A stretch of DNA of 64,000 bases, from the NCBI GenBank assembly GCA_027492485.1, contig JAPUER010000058.1:2619-66618 (forward strand), given 5' to 3'. The number at the start of each line of letters is the position of its first letter. Positions within the stretch are counted from its first letter, which is position 1. Below the pieces are notes generated by a model, which was given only the letters and a program-made list of their open reading frames with translations, made no database searches and had not been told where the DNA came from. A program made the position numbers and the translations under genes. The DNA comes from Betaproteobacteria bacterium (lineage in GTDB: Bacteria; Pseudomonadota; Gammaproteobacteria; Burkholderiales; Casimicrobiaceae). Shown here in pieces: positions 18,823 through 28,986 of the stretch.

Positions 18823-20314
18823 CAAAAAAAGTGCGTCGTTCGTCGCGTCGCGCCGCCTGCATTTCGCGCTTCAACTCGCGGGCGCGCGCTTCGACGTAGC
18901 TTGCCTCGTAGTAGTCGCCATCGCCCGCTTTCGAGGCCAGCTCGAACTGGTCGATCGCGCCGCGCAGATTGCCCTGCCGCGCGTACTGTTCGCCCAGAAA
19001 GCGATGCTGCCGCATCTTGAAACCGGCTTCGGCCGACGCCCGCGCCGCCAGCTCCAGCAACTGCACGTCGTCGGGGCGTCGGGCGAGGCTTTTTTCAAGC
19101 GAGGCCAGCGCGCGCTTGGGCTCTTTCGCCCGCAGGAGCACCTCCGGCAGATCGTAGTGCAACTGCCAGTGCTCGGGATAGTCGACGATGGCGCGCTCGT
19201 AATGGCGAACGGCGGCGGCGATTTCCTCGTTCTGCACCAGCACCTGGCCGAGCATCGCCGCGATCATCGGATGCCGCACGCGGGCCGCCGCCAGCGTGGC
19301 CAGCTCGCGTTTGGCGCGCTCGAAATCGCGGGCGCGCAGCAGCGCCGCAGCGAGGCCGTAGCGGGTGGCCGCTTCGGAGGCGAATTTGCGGTCTTCCAGC
19401 GCCGACTCGAAGAACGCGACCGCCGTTTTCGGCTCGCCCACATAACTGCGCAACAAGGCGCGGACGTAGTGGAAATCGAGGCTTTCGCGGGCGAGCTTGA
19501 AGTCGCCGCTGCCGGCGCGCGAGCGGGCGTCGGCGATGCGTTCGACGGTGACTGGGTGGGTGCGCAGATAGCCGGGCACCACGCCGGTGTCGGTCAGCGA
19601 GGTGGAGCGCTGCAATCGCTCCATGAACACACCCATCGAGCCGGGATCGAACTGCGCGCGCACCAGATATTGAAAACCGATGCGATCGGCCTCGCGCTCG
19701 TTGTCGCGCGAGAAATTGAGGTAGCTCTGCACCTGCGCCGCCTGAGTGCCGAGAAAGACACCCTGTGCCGCGTCGCCGCGCCCCTTCGATGCCGCCAGCA
19801 CCGCCCCGGCCAGACCGGCGATGCCGATCCAGGCGTTCTTGCGCTGGTCGTCCATCATGCGGGCGTAGTGCTTCTGCGTCACGTGCGCCATTTCGTGCGA
19901 CAGCACGCTCGCCAGCTCGCTTTCCGATTGCGTCAGCAGCACCAGGCCCAGATTGACGCCGATGTAGCCGCCGGGCATGGCGAAGGCATTGACCGCCGGA
20001 TCGCCCAGCGCGAAAAACTCGAACTTGTCGCGAATGGTCGGGTTGGCCTCGAGAATGCGGCGCCCGAGATCGTTCAGATAGCCGTTGACTTCCGGATCGT
20101 TGAGCCAGGCGCCGCTGGCGCGAATCTCGCGCATCGCCTCGGCGCCGAGCTTGCGCTCCTGCTGCCCGGTCACCAGCGCCCCGGAACTATCGCCCAGTTC
20201 AGGCAAATTGGACTGGGCACCGGCGGGCGAAACGGGAAGCGCGAACGGCGCCGCGAAGCAGAGCGCAACCGCCGCCGCAACGGGCCTGGCAAGGGCCGGG
20301 AAAGGGAATCGCAT
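18818..20314 (-). CDS. bepA: BepA-like M48 periplasmic metallopeptidase with TPR region
   Basis: The 498-residue protein has a signal peptide (cleavage near AGAQ-SN), an M48 zinc peptidase domain with HEMAH at residues 140-144 and a downstream [11 protein letters not shown] helix giving the third zinc ligand. The C-terminal half (about 280-490) is a helical tetratricopeptide array. This is the layout of BepA/YfgC, which degrades or assists folding of outer-membrane proteins such as LptD. ATG 20314 is chosen over an upstream in-frame ATG at 20362 because it starts the signal peptide directly. It is divergent from moaC. Confidence 0.85.
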   Translation of the reverse strand: MRFPFPALARPVAAAVALCFAAPFALPVSPAGAQSNLPELGDSSGALVTGQQERKLGAEAMREIRASGAWLNDPEVNGYLNDLGRRILEANPTIRDKFEFFALGDPAVNAFAMPGGYIGVNLGLVLLTQSESELASVLSHEMAHVTQKHYARMMDDQRKNAWIGIAGLAGAVLAASKGRGDAAQGVFLGTQAAQVQSYLNFSRDNEREADRIGFQYLVRAQFDPGSMGVFMERLQRSTSLTDTGVVPGYLRTHPVTVERIADARSRAGSGDFKLARESLDFHYVRALLRSYVGEPKTAVAFFESALEDRKFASEAATRYGLAAALLRARDFERAKRELATLAAARVRHPMIAAMLGQVLVQNEEIAAAVRHYERAIVDYPEHWQLHYDLPEVLLRAKEPKRALASLEKSLARRPDDVQLLELAARASAEAGFKMRQHRFLGEQYARQGNLRGAIDQFELASKAGDGDYYEASYVEARARELKREMQAARRDERRTFFE

Positions 20315-20374
20315 GTTGCTAAGATAGCCGAAAAGCCTTTCCGGTTCCTCACCGAATCGCACTTCGAGCGCGCC

Positions 20375-20863
20375 ATGACCGAACCGTTACAAACGCTTAC
20401 ACATTTCGACGCCAGCGGCCAGGCGCACATGGTCGACGTCGGCAACAAAGCAGAAACAAAACGCGTCGCCCGGGCCACCGGCCGCATCGCGATGTTGCCG
20501 GCCACGCTGGCGCTGATCGCAAATGGTTCGCACAAGAAAGGCGATGTGCTGGGCGTTGCCCGGCTGGCGGCGATCCAGGGCGCCAAGCGCTGCGCCGATC
20601 TGATCCCGCTGGCGCACCCGATCCCGCTGACGCGCGTAGCCGTCGAGTTCGCGGTCGAGCCCGCCAGCAACAGCGTGCGCATCGACGTCACCGCGGAAAC
20701 GGTCGGCCGTACCGGCGTCGAGATGGAAGCGCTAACCGCCGCCAGCGTGGGTTTGCTGACGATCTACGACATGTGCAAGGCGGTCGATCGCGGCATGCGC
20801 ATCGGCGACGTGCGCCTGCTGGAAAAACTGGGCGGCAAGTCGGGGCATTGGACGGCCGGGTAG
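20375..20863 (+). CDS. moaC: Cyclic pyranopterin monophosphate synthase
   Basis: The 162-residue protein matches MoaC across its length: [15 protein letters not shown] at the start, then [20 protein letters not shown] and the C-terminal [20 protein letters not shown] with active-site Lys and Asp (CKAVDRGM). MoaC converts the 8,9-dihydro-GTP intermediate made by MoaA into cPMP in molybdenum cofactor synthesis. Its start lies 60 nt from the divergent bepA. A molybdoenzyme (MsrP) is encoded at 48000-48953. Confidence 0.95.
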   Translation: MTEPLQTLTHFDASGQAHMVDVGNKAETKRVARATGRIAMLPATLALIANGSHKKGDVLGVARLAAIQGAKRCADLIPLAHPIPLTRVAVEFAVEPASNSVRIDVTAETVGRTGVEMEALTAASVGLLTIYDMCKAVDRGMRIGDVRLLEKLGGKSGHWTAG

Positions 20864-20905
20864 TCCGACCACGAAAAACCGTGGCCCGGTGAGGCGTTGC
20901 CGCCA

Positions 20906-23311
20906 ATGCGTACCCTCGGCGTTTTATTGACCGGTTGCATCGCGACTGCGCTGGCGCAATTGGTGCCGGCGCTGCCGCCGCGCAACACGGTGTCCGTCGC
21001 GCTGCTGGCGGCGTCGGCGCTGGCGCTCGCCTTGCTCGTCGGCAAGCGGCGAACGCCATTGCTGCTGGCGCTGCTGCTCGCCGCCGTCATCGGTGCCAGC
21101 TACTCGTGGCTGCGCGCCGATCTGCGCATGGCGGACCAATTGCCGCGCGAATGGGAAGGCCGCGACATCGAGTTGGTCGGCATCGTCGACGAACTGCCGC
21201 AGGCGGACGCGCAGGGCGTGCGCTTCGCTTTCGCGGTGGAGCGGGTGCAGACGCGCGGCGCCATGGTACCGACACGCATTGCGCTGGGGTGGTATCCGGC
21301 AACGACACGCGAACTGCAGGGCGAGCCGCTGCCGACGCTGCACGCGGGCGAGCGCTGGCAGTTGACGGTGCGGCTCAAGCGCCCGCACGGCTACGTCAAC
21401 CCCGGTGGCTTCGACGGCGAAGCCTGGTTGCTGGAAAACAACCTGCGCGCCACCGGCAGCGTGCGCAACGACGAGCCCAACCGCCTGCTGGCCGCCAACG
21501 CCGGCCGGCCAATCGACCGCCTCAACCGCCTGCGCGAGCGGCTGCGCGAACGCATGCAGCAGGCGCTCGCCGGCCAGCGCTATGGCGGCGTGCTGATCGC
21601 ACTGGCCATCGGCGACCAGCGCGCGGTGAGCGCGGCAGACTGGTCGCTGTTCAACGCGACTGCCGTCTCCCACCTGCTGTCGATCAGCGGCGCCCACGTC
21701 ACGCTGTTCGCCGGCTGGATCGGCTGGCTCACGTTGGCCGGGTGGCGGCGCTCGCCGCGTCTGGTGGCCTGGCTGCCCGCGCAACAGGCGGCGGCGCTGG
21801 TCGCGGCGGTAGTGGCCGTCGCCTATGCCGCGCTGGCCGGATTCGAGGTGCCGGCACAGCGCACCTGCTACATGCTGCTCACCGCCGCGCTCGCGCTGAT
21901 GCTGCGACGGACGCTTTCGCCCTGGCTCATTCTGGTGCTGGCATTGACGGTGGTGCTGGCGCTCGACCCCTGGGCCGTGCTGGCGGTGGGTTTCTGGTTT
22001 TCGTTTGGCGCGGTGGCCTTCCTGCTGTATGTCACGGTCGGTCGCGTCGGCGGCCGCCCGTGGTGGCACACCGTGCTCGCGGCGCAGGCCGCGGTCACGC
22101 TGGGGCTGGCGCCACTGTCGCTGGCGCTGTTCCAGCAGGTATCGCTGGTGGGGCCGCTGGCCAATGCCGTCGCCATTCCTGTCATCACCCTGCTGGTGGT
22201 GCCGCTCACGCTGCTGTGGTTGATCGTGCCGCTGGATTGGCTGCTGCTCGCGGCGCATCAATTGGTGTTGTGGTTGACGCAGGGCCTGCAATGGCTGCTG
22301 ACCTGGCCGGCGCCGCTGTGGACGCAGCATGCGCCGCCGTGGTGGACGGTGGCGCTGGCGCTGGCCGGCTGCGCGGTACTGCTGGCGCCGCGCGGGTGGC
22401 CGCACCGCTGGCTCGGCGCGCTGTGGTGCCTGCCGCTGTTCGTCGTGCTGCCGGCGGCGGTAGCGCCCGGTGAATTCCGGCTGACCGCGCTCGATATCGG
22501 TCAGGGCACTGCGGCGGTGGTGCAAACGGCGCAACACACGCTGGTGTATGACACCGGGCCGCGCTGGAGCGACAGCGCCGATGCCGGCTCGCGCCTCATC
22601 GCACCCTATCTGCGCGCCAGCGGCGGCGGCCGCATTCACGGTCTGGTCGTCAGTCATCTCGACATCGACCACAGCGGCGGCGCGCGCTCGCTGCTCACCT
22701 CGCTGCCGGTCGACTGGCTGCTGACCTCGGTGTTCGCCGACGCCGACATCGTCGCCGCCGCCAGGGCGCGCGAGGTGACGGCGATCGCCTGCGTCAGCGG
22801 CCAATCCTGGCACTGGGATGGCGTCCGCTTCGAGGTGTTGCACCCGGAAAGCGACAACTATCGCGAGGCGCGACTGAAGACCAACGACCGCTCCTGCGTC
22901 ATCAAGGTCAGCAGCGCAACGTTCAGCGCGCTGCTGACGGCGGACATCGAAGCGCTCAGCGAACGCGCGCTGGTCGAGCGCTACGGCGAGCGGCCGGCGG
23001 TGTTGCGCAGCGACGTGTTGTTGCTGCCGCATCATGGCAGCCTGACCTCGTCGACACCGGCGTTCATCGACGCGGTGGCGCCGAAGCTGGCGCTGATCAA
23101 TGCCGGTTATCGCAACCGCTTCGGTCACCCGCGCGACGCGGTGCTGGCACGCTATCGCGAGCGCGGCATCGAGATCATGCGCACCGACTGGCACGGCGCG
23201 ATCACGGTCGATTCGGCAGTTGGTGTGAGCAGCGCCGGCAAGTACCGCGACGTGCGCCAACGCTATTGGCTGGATCGCCCCGATCCAGCCGACCACCGCG
23301 CGCTGGAGTGA
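20906..23311 (+). CDS. comEC: ComEC/Rec2 DNA uptake channel
   Basis: The 801-residue membrane protein has an N-terminal DUF4131/OB-like region (about 90-190), a multi-helix Competence domain with the motif LLSISGAHVTLFAG, and a C-terminal metallo-beta-lactamase-like domain (SHLDIDHSGG, LLPHHGSLTSS). It carries one DNA strand across the inner membrane during natural transformation. ATG 20906 is preferred; an in-frame TTG lies 9 nt upstream, too close to the GGTGAGG signal. It follows moaC by 42 nt. Confidence 0.92.
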   Translation: MRTLGVLLTGCIATALAQLVPALPPRNTVSVALLAASALALALLVGKRRTPLLLALLLAAVIGASYSWLRADLRMADQLPREWEGRDIELVGIVDELPQADAQGVRFAFAVERVQTRGAMVPTRIALGWYPATTRELQGEPLPTLHAGERWQLTVRLKRPHGYVNPGGFDGEAWLLENNLRATGSVRNDEPNRLLAANAGRPIDRLNRLRERLRERMQQALAGQRYGGVLIALAIGDQRAVSAADWSLFNATAVSHLLSISGAHVTLFAGWIGWLTLAGWRRSPRLVAWLPAQQAAALVAAVVAVAYAALAGFEVPAQRTCYMLLTAALALMLRRTLSPWLILVLALTVVLALDPWAVLAVGFWFSFGAVAFLLYVTVGRVGGRPWWHTVLAAQAAVTLGLAPLSLALFQQVSLVGPLANAVAIPVITLLVVPLTLLWLIVPLDWLLLAAHQLVLWLTQGLQWLLTWPAPLWTQHAPPWWTVALALAGCAVLLAPRGWPHRWLGALWCLPLFVVLPAAVAPGEFRLTALDIGQGTAAVVQTAQHTLVYDTGPRWSDSADAGSRLIAPYLRASGGGRIHGLVVSHLDIDHSGGARSLLTSLPVDWLLTSVFADADIVAAARAREVTAIACVSGQSWHWDGVRFEVLHPESDNYREARLKTNDRSCVIKVSSATFSALLTADIEALSERALVERYGERPAVLRSDVLLLPHHGSLTSSTPAFIDAVAPKLALINAGYRNRFGHPRDAVLARYRERGIEIMRTDWHGAITVDSAVGVSSAGKYRDVRQRYWLDRPDPADHRALE

Positions 23312-23333
23312 GTCCTGCGCACGGCCGCCGCCG

Positions 23334-24332
23334 TCAGTCGCGGAAGCGCCCGATGCGCACGGCCGTCTGCCCCGATTTGGGTTGCGGCACCGGCATCACC
23401 ATGACTGCATCGCGGTGCGGCGTGCGAACCTCGACGTCGCCGTTGATTGCCAGCAGGGTGCCCGCTTCGTCGATCACCTCCAGCCCCTGCAGCGGACGCA
23501 GCCAGCGGAATTTCGGTCCGCTCACGGTCACCACGGCCTCGATGTCGACCACCCGCTGCGGCGATGGCGCAGGCAGCGATCGATCGCCGAGCGAGCGCGC
23601 CAGCGTTGTCAATGCGGTCGCGTCGAGGACGTCGAAGTGCTGCAAAAAACGCAGGCTGACCTGGCGCGCAACGTCGCCGACGGCAGCTTCCCAGTGCTGC
23701 CCGCACTCCACCAGCAAGGCGCTGCGCGAGTGTTGCGGATCGCCGAAATCGGCATAGTCACGCAACCGCTTGCCGGCGGCATGACCGGAATCGACCAGAA
23801 TGTGCTGCGGGATCGCGAGCGCCTTCGCCAGCGCCAGGCCCTTCGCCGTGTCGCCGGCCAGCGCGATTGGCGGCGCCGGCTCCAGCATCGAGTGCAGATC
23901 GAGCAAGTGGTCGACGCTGTCGTAAAACGGCCGCAGCTCGCGCGCCCGGCGCAATTCCCGCGAATCGCGCGGCCCGGTCAGCGTCGCCACATCCCACAAG
24001 CGGTTGAAATCCTCATCGATGCAGCGCGACTCGAAGGGTTTGCTGCGGTCGAATCGCCGATAGGCGTCGACGTTGGCAAAGGCGACCGACAACGTGCCGC
24101 GCGCCGGACGCATGCCGGCGGTCAGGGCCTGCAACAACCAGTCGGCGGCGATCGCACCGCAGACCTCGTTGCCGTGGACCAGCGCGTTGACACAGAGGTG
24201 GGCGCCGGGTGCCGCGCCGCGCCAGCTCCACACATAGGGCGTCGCGGGCGTGCCGTCGGCGGTTCGTCCCGCGGCCCAGGGACTGATATCGGGAAAGACC
24301 GTTTCGATAGGGGTGTTCATGGTTCGCTGCAA
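23334..24332 (-). CDS. M14/AstE-AspA family zinc hydrolase
   Basis: The 332-residue protein has the zinc-site motif VHGNEVCG near residue 53 and DLHSM near residue 148, with a conserved Arg in FANVDAYRRFDR. This marks the succinylglutamate desuccinylase/aspartoacylase branch of M14 peptidases, which hydrolyse N-acyl amino acids. Without other ast genes nearby the substrate is open. A second ATG at 24320 is an equally good start. It is convergent with comEC and divergent from the peptide-binding protein. Confidence 0.8.
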   Translation of the reverse strand: MQRTMNTPIETVFPDISPWAAGRTADGTPATPYVWSWRGAAPGAHLCVNALVHGNEVCGAIAADWLLQALTAGMRPARGTLSVAFANVDAYRRFDRSKPFESRCIDEDFNRLWDVATLTGPRDSRELRRARELRPFYDSVDHLLDLHSMLEPAPPIALAGDTAKGLALAKALAIPQHILVDSGHAAGKRLRDYADFGDPQHSRSALLVECGQHWEAAVGDVARQVSLRFLQHFDVLDATALTTLARSLGDRSLPAPSPQRVVDIEAVVTVSGPKFRWLRPLQGLEVIDEAGTLLAINGDVEVRTPHRDAVMVMPVPQPKSGQTAVRIGRFRD

Positions 24333-24410
24333 CGTGAATTCGGCCCATTTCGCCCTGCGCGGTCGGTTATCCTGTCGCCTTGTTTTTCAATCACGGGGCC
24401 GGTGGCGAAC

Positions 24411-26006
24411 ATGCTTGCAACCAGAGTTCATGCGGTGGGCAATTGGCGGAGGATTATGGTGTTGTGCGGCGCAGCAGTGGCCAGCACGACGCTGTTCGCC
24501 CAGTCGATCACCATCGGCTTGTCCGGCGACATCACGGCCTTTGACCCGCACTATCACAACGTCGGGCCGAACAATTCGGCCGCCGCCCACGTATTCGAGC
24601 GGCTGGTGGCGATGGACGAGCAGCAGCGCCTGAAGCCCGGTCTCGCGCTGTCGTGGAAGCCGCTTGACGATTTGAACTGGGAGTTCAAGCTGCGCCGCGG
24701 CGTGAAATGGCACGACGGCAGCGAATTCACCGCCGACGACGTGATTTTCACGTTCGACCGGGTGCCGAAAGTGCCGAACTCGCCATCATCGTTTTCGACC
24801 TACGTGCGTCCGATCAAGACGATCAAGGCGAGCGATCCCTACACGCTGGTGATGACGACGGAGAAGCCGCATCCGCTGCTGCCCAACGATCTGGCCACTG
24901 TGTACATGGTGTCGAAAAAGGCGGCCAGCGGCGCCAGCACCGAGGACTTCAACAGCGGCAAGGCGGCCATCGGCACCGGGCCCTACAAGCTGGTTCGCTT
25001 CGCCAAGGGCGATCGCCTCGAACTCGCCCGCAACGATGCCTGGTGGGGTGGCAAGACACCGTGGGAGAAGGCGACTCTGCGTATCGTGACCAATGACCCG
25101 GCGCGGGTGGCGGCGCTGCTGTCGGGTGACATCCAGGCACTGGAGAACGCGCCCACCGCCGACATGGCCCGGCTCAAGACCGACAAGAATCTCGCGCTCG
25201 CCCGCGTCGGTTCCAATCGCCTGATCTATCTGCATCTCGATTCCAGCCGGGACGTCTCGCCATTCGTCACCGACAAGCAAGGCAAGCCGCTGGCGAAGAA
25301 CCCGCTCAAGGATCCCCGGGTGCGCAAGGCGATCTCGCTGGCGCTCAATCGCGACGCCATCGTCAGCCGGGTGATGGAGGGCGAAGCGATCGCCGCCGGC
25401 CAGCCGCTGCCGGATGGCTATCCCGGCACTTCGAAGAACCTGAAACCCGACAAGTTCGACACCGCACAGGCAAAGAAACTGCTCGCGGAAGCCGGATATC
25501 CGGACGGTTTCGGCGTCACCATTCACGCGCCGAACAACCGCTACGTCAACGACGAGCAGATCGCACAGGCGGTGGCGCAGATGCTGACGCGGGCCGGCAT
25601 CGCCACCAAAGTCGAGGCGATGCCGTCGGCGGTTTACTTCACGCGGGCAACCAAGCTCGAATTCAGCCTGATGCTGCTCGGCTGGTCGGCCGGCTCCGGC
25701 GAGATGTCCGACAGCCTGCGACCGCTGCTCGGCACCTTCGATGCGAAGAAAGGCTGGGGCAATGCCAACCGTGGCCGCTATTCGAACGGCAAGTTCGACG
25801 CCATGCTGGAGGACGCGCTGGTCACCATCAACGACGCCAAACGCGAGGCACTGCTGGCGCGCGCCACCGAGATTGCGATGGCCGATCAGGGCATCGTCCC
25901 GCTGCACTTCCAGATGAATGTGTGGGCGATGAAGAAGAACCTGAGCTACACGCCGCGCACCGACGAATACACCTTTGCCTGGATGTTCAAGCCGGCCGGC
26001 AAATAG
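24411..26006 (+). CDS. ABC transporter peptide-binding protein (SBP_bac_5 family)
   Basis: The 531-residue protein shows the family landmarks WEFKLRRGVKWHDGSEFTAD, GTGPYKL and a C-terminal lobe typical of DppA/OppA binding proteins. The start at 24411 gives a signal sequence with a basic N-region (RVHAVGNWRR) before the hydrophobic core. An internal ATG at 24456 has a better Shine-Dalgarno (GGAGG) but lacks positive charge. No permease or ATPase genes are adjacent, so it is an orphan that probably uses a transporter encoded elsewhere. Confidence 0.88.
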   Translation: MLATRVHAVGNWRRIMVLCGAAVASTTLFAQSITIGLSGDITAFDPHYHNVGPNNSAAAHVFERLVAMDEQQRLKPGLALSWKPLDDLNWEFKLRRGVKWHDGSEFTADDVIFTFDRVPKVPNSPSSFSTYVRPIKTIKASDPYTLVMTTEKPHPLLPNDLATVYMVSKKAASGASTEDFNSGKAAIGTGPYKLVRFAKGDRLELARNDAWWGGKTPWEKATLRIVTNDPARVAALLSGDIQALENAPTADMARLKTDKNLALARVGSNRLIYLHLDSSRDVSPFVTDKQGKPLAKNPLKDPRVRKAISLALNRDAIVSRVMEGEAIAAGQPLPDGYPGTSKNLKPDKFDTAQAKKLLAEAGYPDGFGVTIHAPNNRYVNDEQIAQAVAQMLTRAGIATKVEAMPSAVYFTRATKLEFSLMLLGWSAGSGEMSDSLRPLLGTFDAKKGWGNANRGRYSNGKFDAMLEDALVTINDAKREALLARATEIAMADQGIVPLHFQMNVWAMKKNLSYTPRTDEYTFAWMFKPAGK

Positions 26007-26033
26007 CGCACATAGTCACCCTATCGGCAGATC

Positions 26034-27470
26034 ATGACTACCCATTTCATCGGCAACCGCCGCGTCGCCGGCAGCAGCGGCGAAACCATCGCGGTGCTGG
26101 ACCCGAGCGACGGTCAGGTGTTCGCACAGCTCGCCCGCGGTAACGCCGAGGACATTCGCCGGGCAGTGGCCGCCGCCCGCGCTGCGGCGGACGGTGGCGC
26201 CTGGAGCCGTCTGGCGCCGGTCGAACGCGGTCGACTGCTGCACAAGCTGAGCGACGCAATGCTTGCGCATCACGATGAACTCGCGCATCTGGAAATGCGC
26301 GACTGCGGCAAACCGGTCAAGCAAGCCAGGGCGGATGCGACGGCGGTTGCGCGTTATTTCGAGTACTACGCCGGTGCCTGCGACAAACTGCACGGCGAGA
26401 CCATCCCCTACACGCCCGGCTACGCGGTGATGAGTTTCTACGAGCCGCATGGCGTCACCGGCCACATCATCCCGTGGAACTACCCGATGCAGATCTTCGG
26501 GCGCTCGGTCGGCGGTGCACTGGCGGCCGGCAACGCCTGCGTGGTGAAGCCGGCGGAAGACGCCTGCCTGTCGCTATTGCGCATCGCCGAGCTGGCAGCG
26601 GAATGCGGTTTTCCGGACGGTGCGCTGAACATCGTCACCGGCTACGGCCATGAAGCGGGGCAAGCGCTGGCGGAGGCGGCCGGCGTCGATCACATCTCGT
26701 TCACCGGGTCGGCCCGAGTGGGCACCCTGATCGCCCAGAGCGCCGCCAGACGCCATGTGCCGGTGACGCTGGAGCTGGGCGGCAAAAGTCCGCAAATCGT
26801 CTTTGCCGACGCCAACCTCGACGACGCGCTGCCGGTCATCGTCAACGCTATCGTGCAAAACGCTGGGCAAACCTGTAGTGCCGGCTCACGGCTGCTGGTG
26901 GAAGCAACCGCCTATGAGCGCGTGCTGGCCACCGTGGGCGCCCGCATTGCCGCGCTGCGGGCGGGCCCGGCGGCGATGGATCTCGACGTCGGGCCGCTGA
27001 TTCGCGCCAGCCAGTTGCAGCGGGTGCAGGGGTTTCTCGACGCCGCAGGCGCCGCCAGCCTGCGCTTTGTCGCGCAGGGCAGTGTCGTCGCCGAATCGCC
27101 AGCCGGCGGTTTCTACGCGGCACCGACACTGATCGCCGACGTGCCGCCGGACGCCGCACTGGCCTGCGATGAAGTGTTCGGCCCGGTGCTGGCCGCGATG
27201 CCGTTTGCCGATGAAGCCGACGCGATCCGCCTCGCCAACGGCACCGACTACGGCCTGGTGGCCGGCGTGTGGACGGAAAACGGAGGACGTGGACTCAGAA
27301 TGGCCCGCGCGATCAAAAGCGGTCAGGTCTTCGTCAACAACTACGGCGCCGGTGGCGGCGTGGAGTTGCCGTTCGGCGGCGTCAAGTCGTCCGGCTATGG
27401 GCGCGAAAAGGGTTTCGAAGCGCTGTACGGATTCAGCGTGCTGAAGACGGTCGTCGTCCGCCACGGTTAA
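26034..27470 (+). CDS. NAD(P)-dependent aldehyde dehydrogenase
   Basis: The 478-residue enzyme has the cofactor-binding segment PWNYPMQIF and KPAEDACLSL, the catalytic Glu in LELGGKSPQIV and the nucleophile Cys in NAGQTCSAGSR, so it should be active. The C-terminal GGVELPFGGVKSSGYGREKG is typical of the betaine-aldehyde / gamma-aminobutyraldehyde branch. It lies 27 nt after the peptide-binding protein gene and may be co-transcribed. The exact substrate cannot be read. Confidence 0.88.
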   Translation: MTTHFIGNRRVAGSSGETIAVLDPSDGQVFAQLARGNAEDIRRAVAAARAAADGGAWSRLAPVERGRLLHKLSDAMLAHHDELAHLEMRDCGKPVKQARADATAVARYFEYYAGACDKLHGETIPYTPGYAVMSFYEPHGVTGHIIPWNYPMQIFGRSVGGALAAGNACVVKPAEDACLSLLRIAELAAECGFPDGALNIVTGYGHEAGQALAEAAGVDHISFTGSARVGTLIAQSAARRHVPVTLELGGKSPQIVFADANLDDALPVIVNAIVQNAGQTCSAGSRLLVEATAYERVLATVGARIAALRAGPAAMDLDVGPLIRASQLQRVQGFLDAAGAASLRFVAQGSVVAESPAGGFYAAPTLIADVPPDAALACDEVFGPVLAAMPFADEADAIRLANGTDYGLVAGVWTENGGRGLRMARAIKSGQVFVNNYGAGGGVELPFGGVKSSGYGREKGFEALYGFSVLKTVVVRHG

Positions 27471-27513
27471 TCGCCCGCAGCGACGTGCCAGCACTGCGAC
27501 CTAAAATGGCCGG

Positions 27514-28986
27514 GTGTACTACCCGCGCTCCCTGACCAACGTCATCCTCGCGTGCTTCGTGCTTTCCGCCGTGCCGCTGGTGGTGGCATTGGCCGAGCTG
27601 GCGTTTGGGCTCGACGCGCTGGCCAAACGCTCGCAGCTCTCGGTACGCGAAGCGGAAGCCGCGAGCTCGGCATCGCGGGAGTTGCGCGATGTGACGGGCA
27701 AGATCGAACGCGCCGTGCGGCAGTCGATCGTGCTCGAAGATGCCTCTCTGATCGACGGCTACCGCAAGCTCGACGCCCAGCTCGAGCAAACCCTCATCCG
27801 CAGCCAGAGCCTGCCGCTGGCGGACGATGAACGGGCCGCCGTCAAGCAGGTCGGCTCGCAACGCGCGGTGCTCGCCGCCGCCTTGCGCAACGGCGTGCCC
27901 GAAGCCGGCGAGCGCCCGCGGCTGGTGGAAACGGCGGCCGATCTGGCCGACAGCGCCGCCCAGGCAGCAGCGATGCTGGGCCGGGTGACCGAGCGCGAGG
28001 TGGTGACGCTGCGCGAGATGGCCGCGAAAACGCGCGAGAACTGGCCGTGGTTCCTGGGCATCGCCGCGGCGACGGCCTTGCTGCTGGCGATCGGCTTTTC
28101 GATCCTGATTTCGCGTCCGCTGCGCAACATCGACCGCAGTATCCGCAAGCTCGGGCGCGGTGAGTTCAACGACGACATTTCGATCAATGGCCCGCGCGAC
28201 CTGCGCTCGCTCGGCGAACGCCTGGACTGGCTGCGCCGCCGCCTGCTCGAGCTGGAAACCCATCAGTCCCGCTTTCTGCGTCATGTGTCGCACGAGCTGA
28301 AAACGCCGCTGACGGCAGTGCGCGAGGGCTCGGAACTTCTCAACGACCGCATCGTCGGAGAAATGTCCACGCAGCAGACCGACGTGGTGCGCATCATCCG
28401 CGACAACACGGTGTCGTTGCAGCGTTTGATCGAGGATCTGCTTTCCTATCAACAACACAAGAGTGCCGCACCGCTGAAGCTGGAAACGGTCGAGATGAAG
28501 CCGATCATCGAACGGGTGGTACGCGAACACCGGCTGGAGATGCTGTCGCGCGCCATCTCGGTCGATGTGCGCGGCGATGCGCTGACGCTGAAGGGCGACC
28601 GCGAGCAACTGCGTGTGGTGCTGGATAATCTGGTATCGAACGCCATCAAGTACACGCCGCGCGGCGGCAAGGTGCGGATCGTCAGCAGCATCGAAGGCGG
28701 CATGGCCCAGATCGATGTCGAGGACGACGGCCCCGGCATCGCGCTGGAAGAGCAGGAACGGGTGTTCGAATCGTTTTACCGGGGTGACGCCAGTGCCAAT
28801 GGCAAGGTGAAAGGCTCCGGTCTTGGCCTGGCCATCGTGCGTGAATATGTGCTCGCCCATCAGGGCCACGTATTTGTCGTGGAACCGGGCAAGCCGGGCG
28901 GACGCTTCCGCGTTCGCCTGCCACTGGATTTGACGCGTGGCGATGCACCGCTCACGCTGACCGAGGGAGACTCAATTGCAGTTTAG
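27514..28986 (+). CDS. glrK: GlrK/QseE-type sensor histidine kinase
   Basis: The 490-residue kinase starts at GTG. It has two membrane helices (about 8-30 and 175-197) around a helical periplasmic domain, then HAMP, an H-box RHVSHELKTPLTAVREG and an ATPase domain (NLVSNAIKYTPRGG, DDGPGIALEEQERVFESFYR). The H-box and the gene order with a small lipoprotein and an NtrC-type regulator identify the GlrK-QseG-GlrR system. In enterics it senses envelope stress and controls the sRNA GlmY. The 3' end overlaps the lipoprotein gene by 11 nt. Confidence 0.88.
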   Translation: MYYPRSLTNVILACFVLSAVPLVVALAELAFGLDALAKRSQLSVREAEAASSASRELRDVTGKIERAVRQSIVLEDASLIDGYRKLDAQLEQTLIRSQSLPLADDERAAVKQVGSQRAVLAAALRNGVPEAGERPRLVETAADLADSAAQAAAMLGRVTEREVVTLREMAAKTRENWPWFLGIAAATALLLAIGFSILISRPLRNIDRSIRKLGRGEFNDDISINGPRDLRSLGERLDWLRRRLLELETHQSRFLRHVSHELKTPLTAVREGSELLNDRIVGEMSTQQTDVVRIIRDNTVSLQRLIEDLLSYQQHKSAAPLKLETVEMKPIIERVVREHRLEMLSRAISVDVRGDALTLKGDREQLRVVLDNLVSNAIKYTPRGGKVRIVSSIEGGMAQIDVEDDGPGIALEEQERVFESFYRGDASANGKVKGSGLGLAIVREYVLAHQGHVFVVEPGKPGGRFRVRLPLDLTRGDAPLTLTEGDSIAV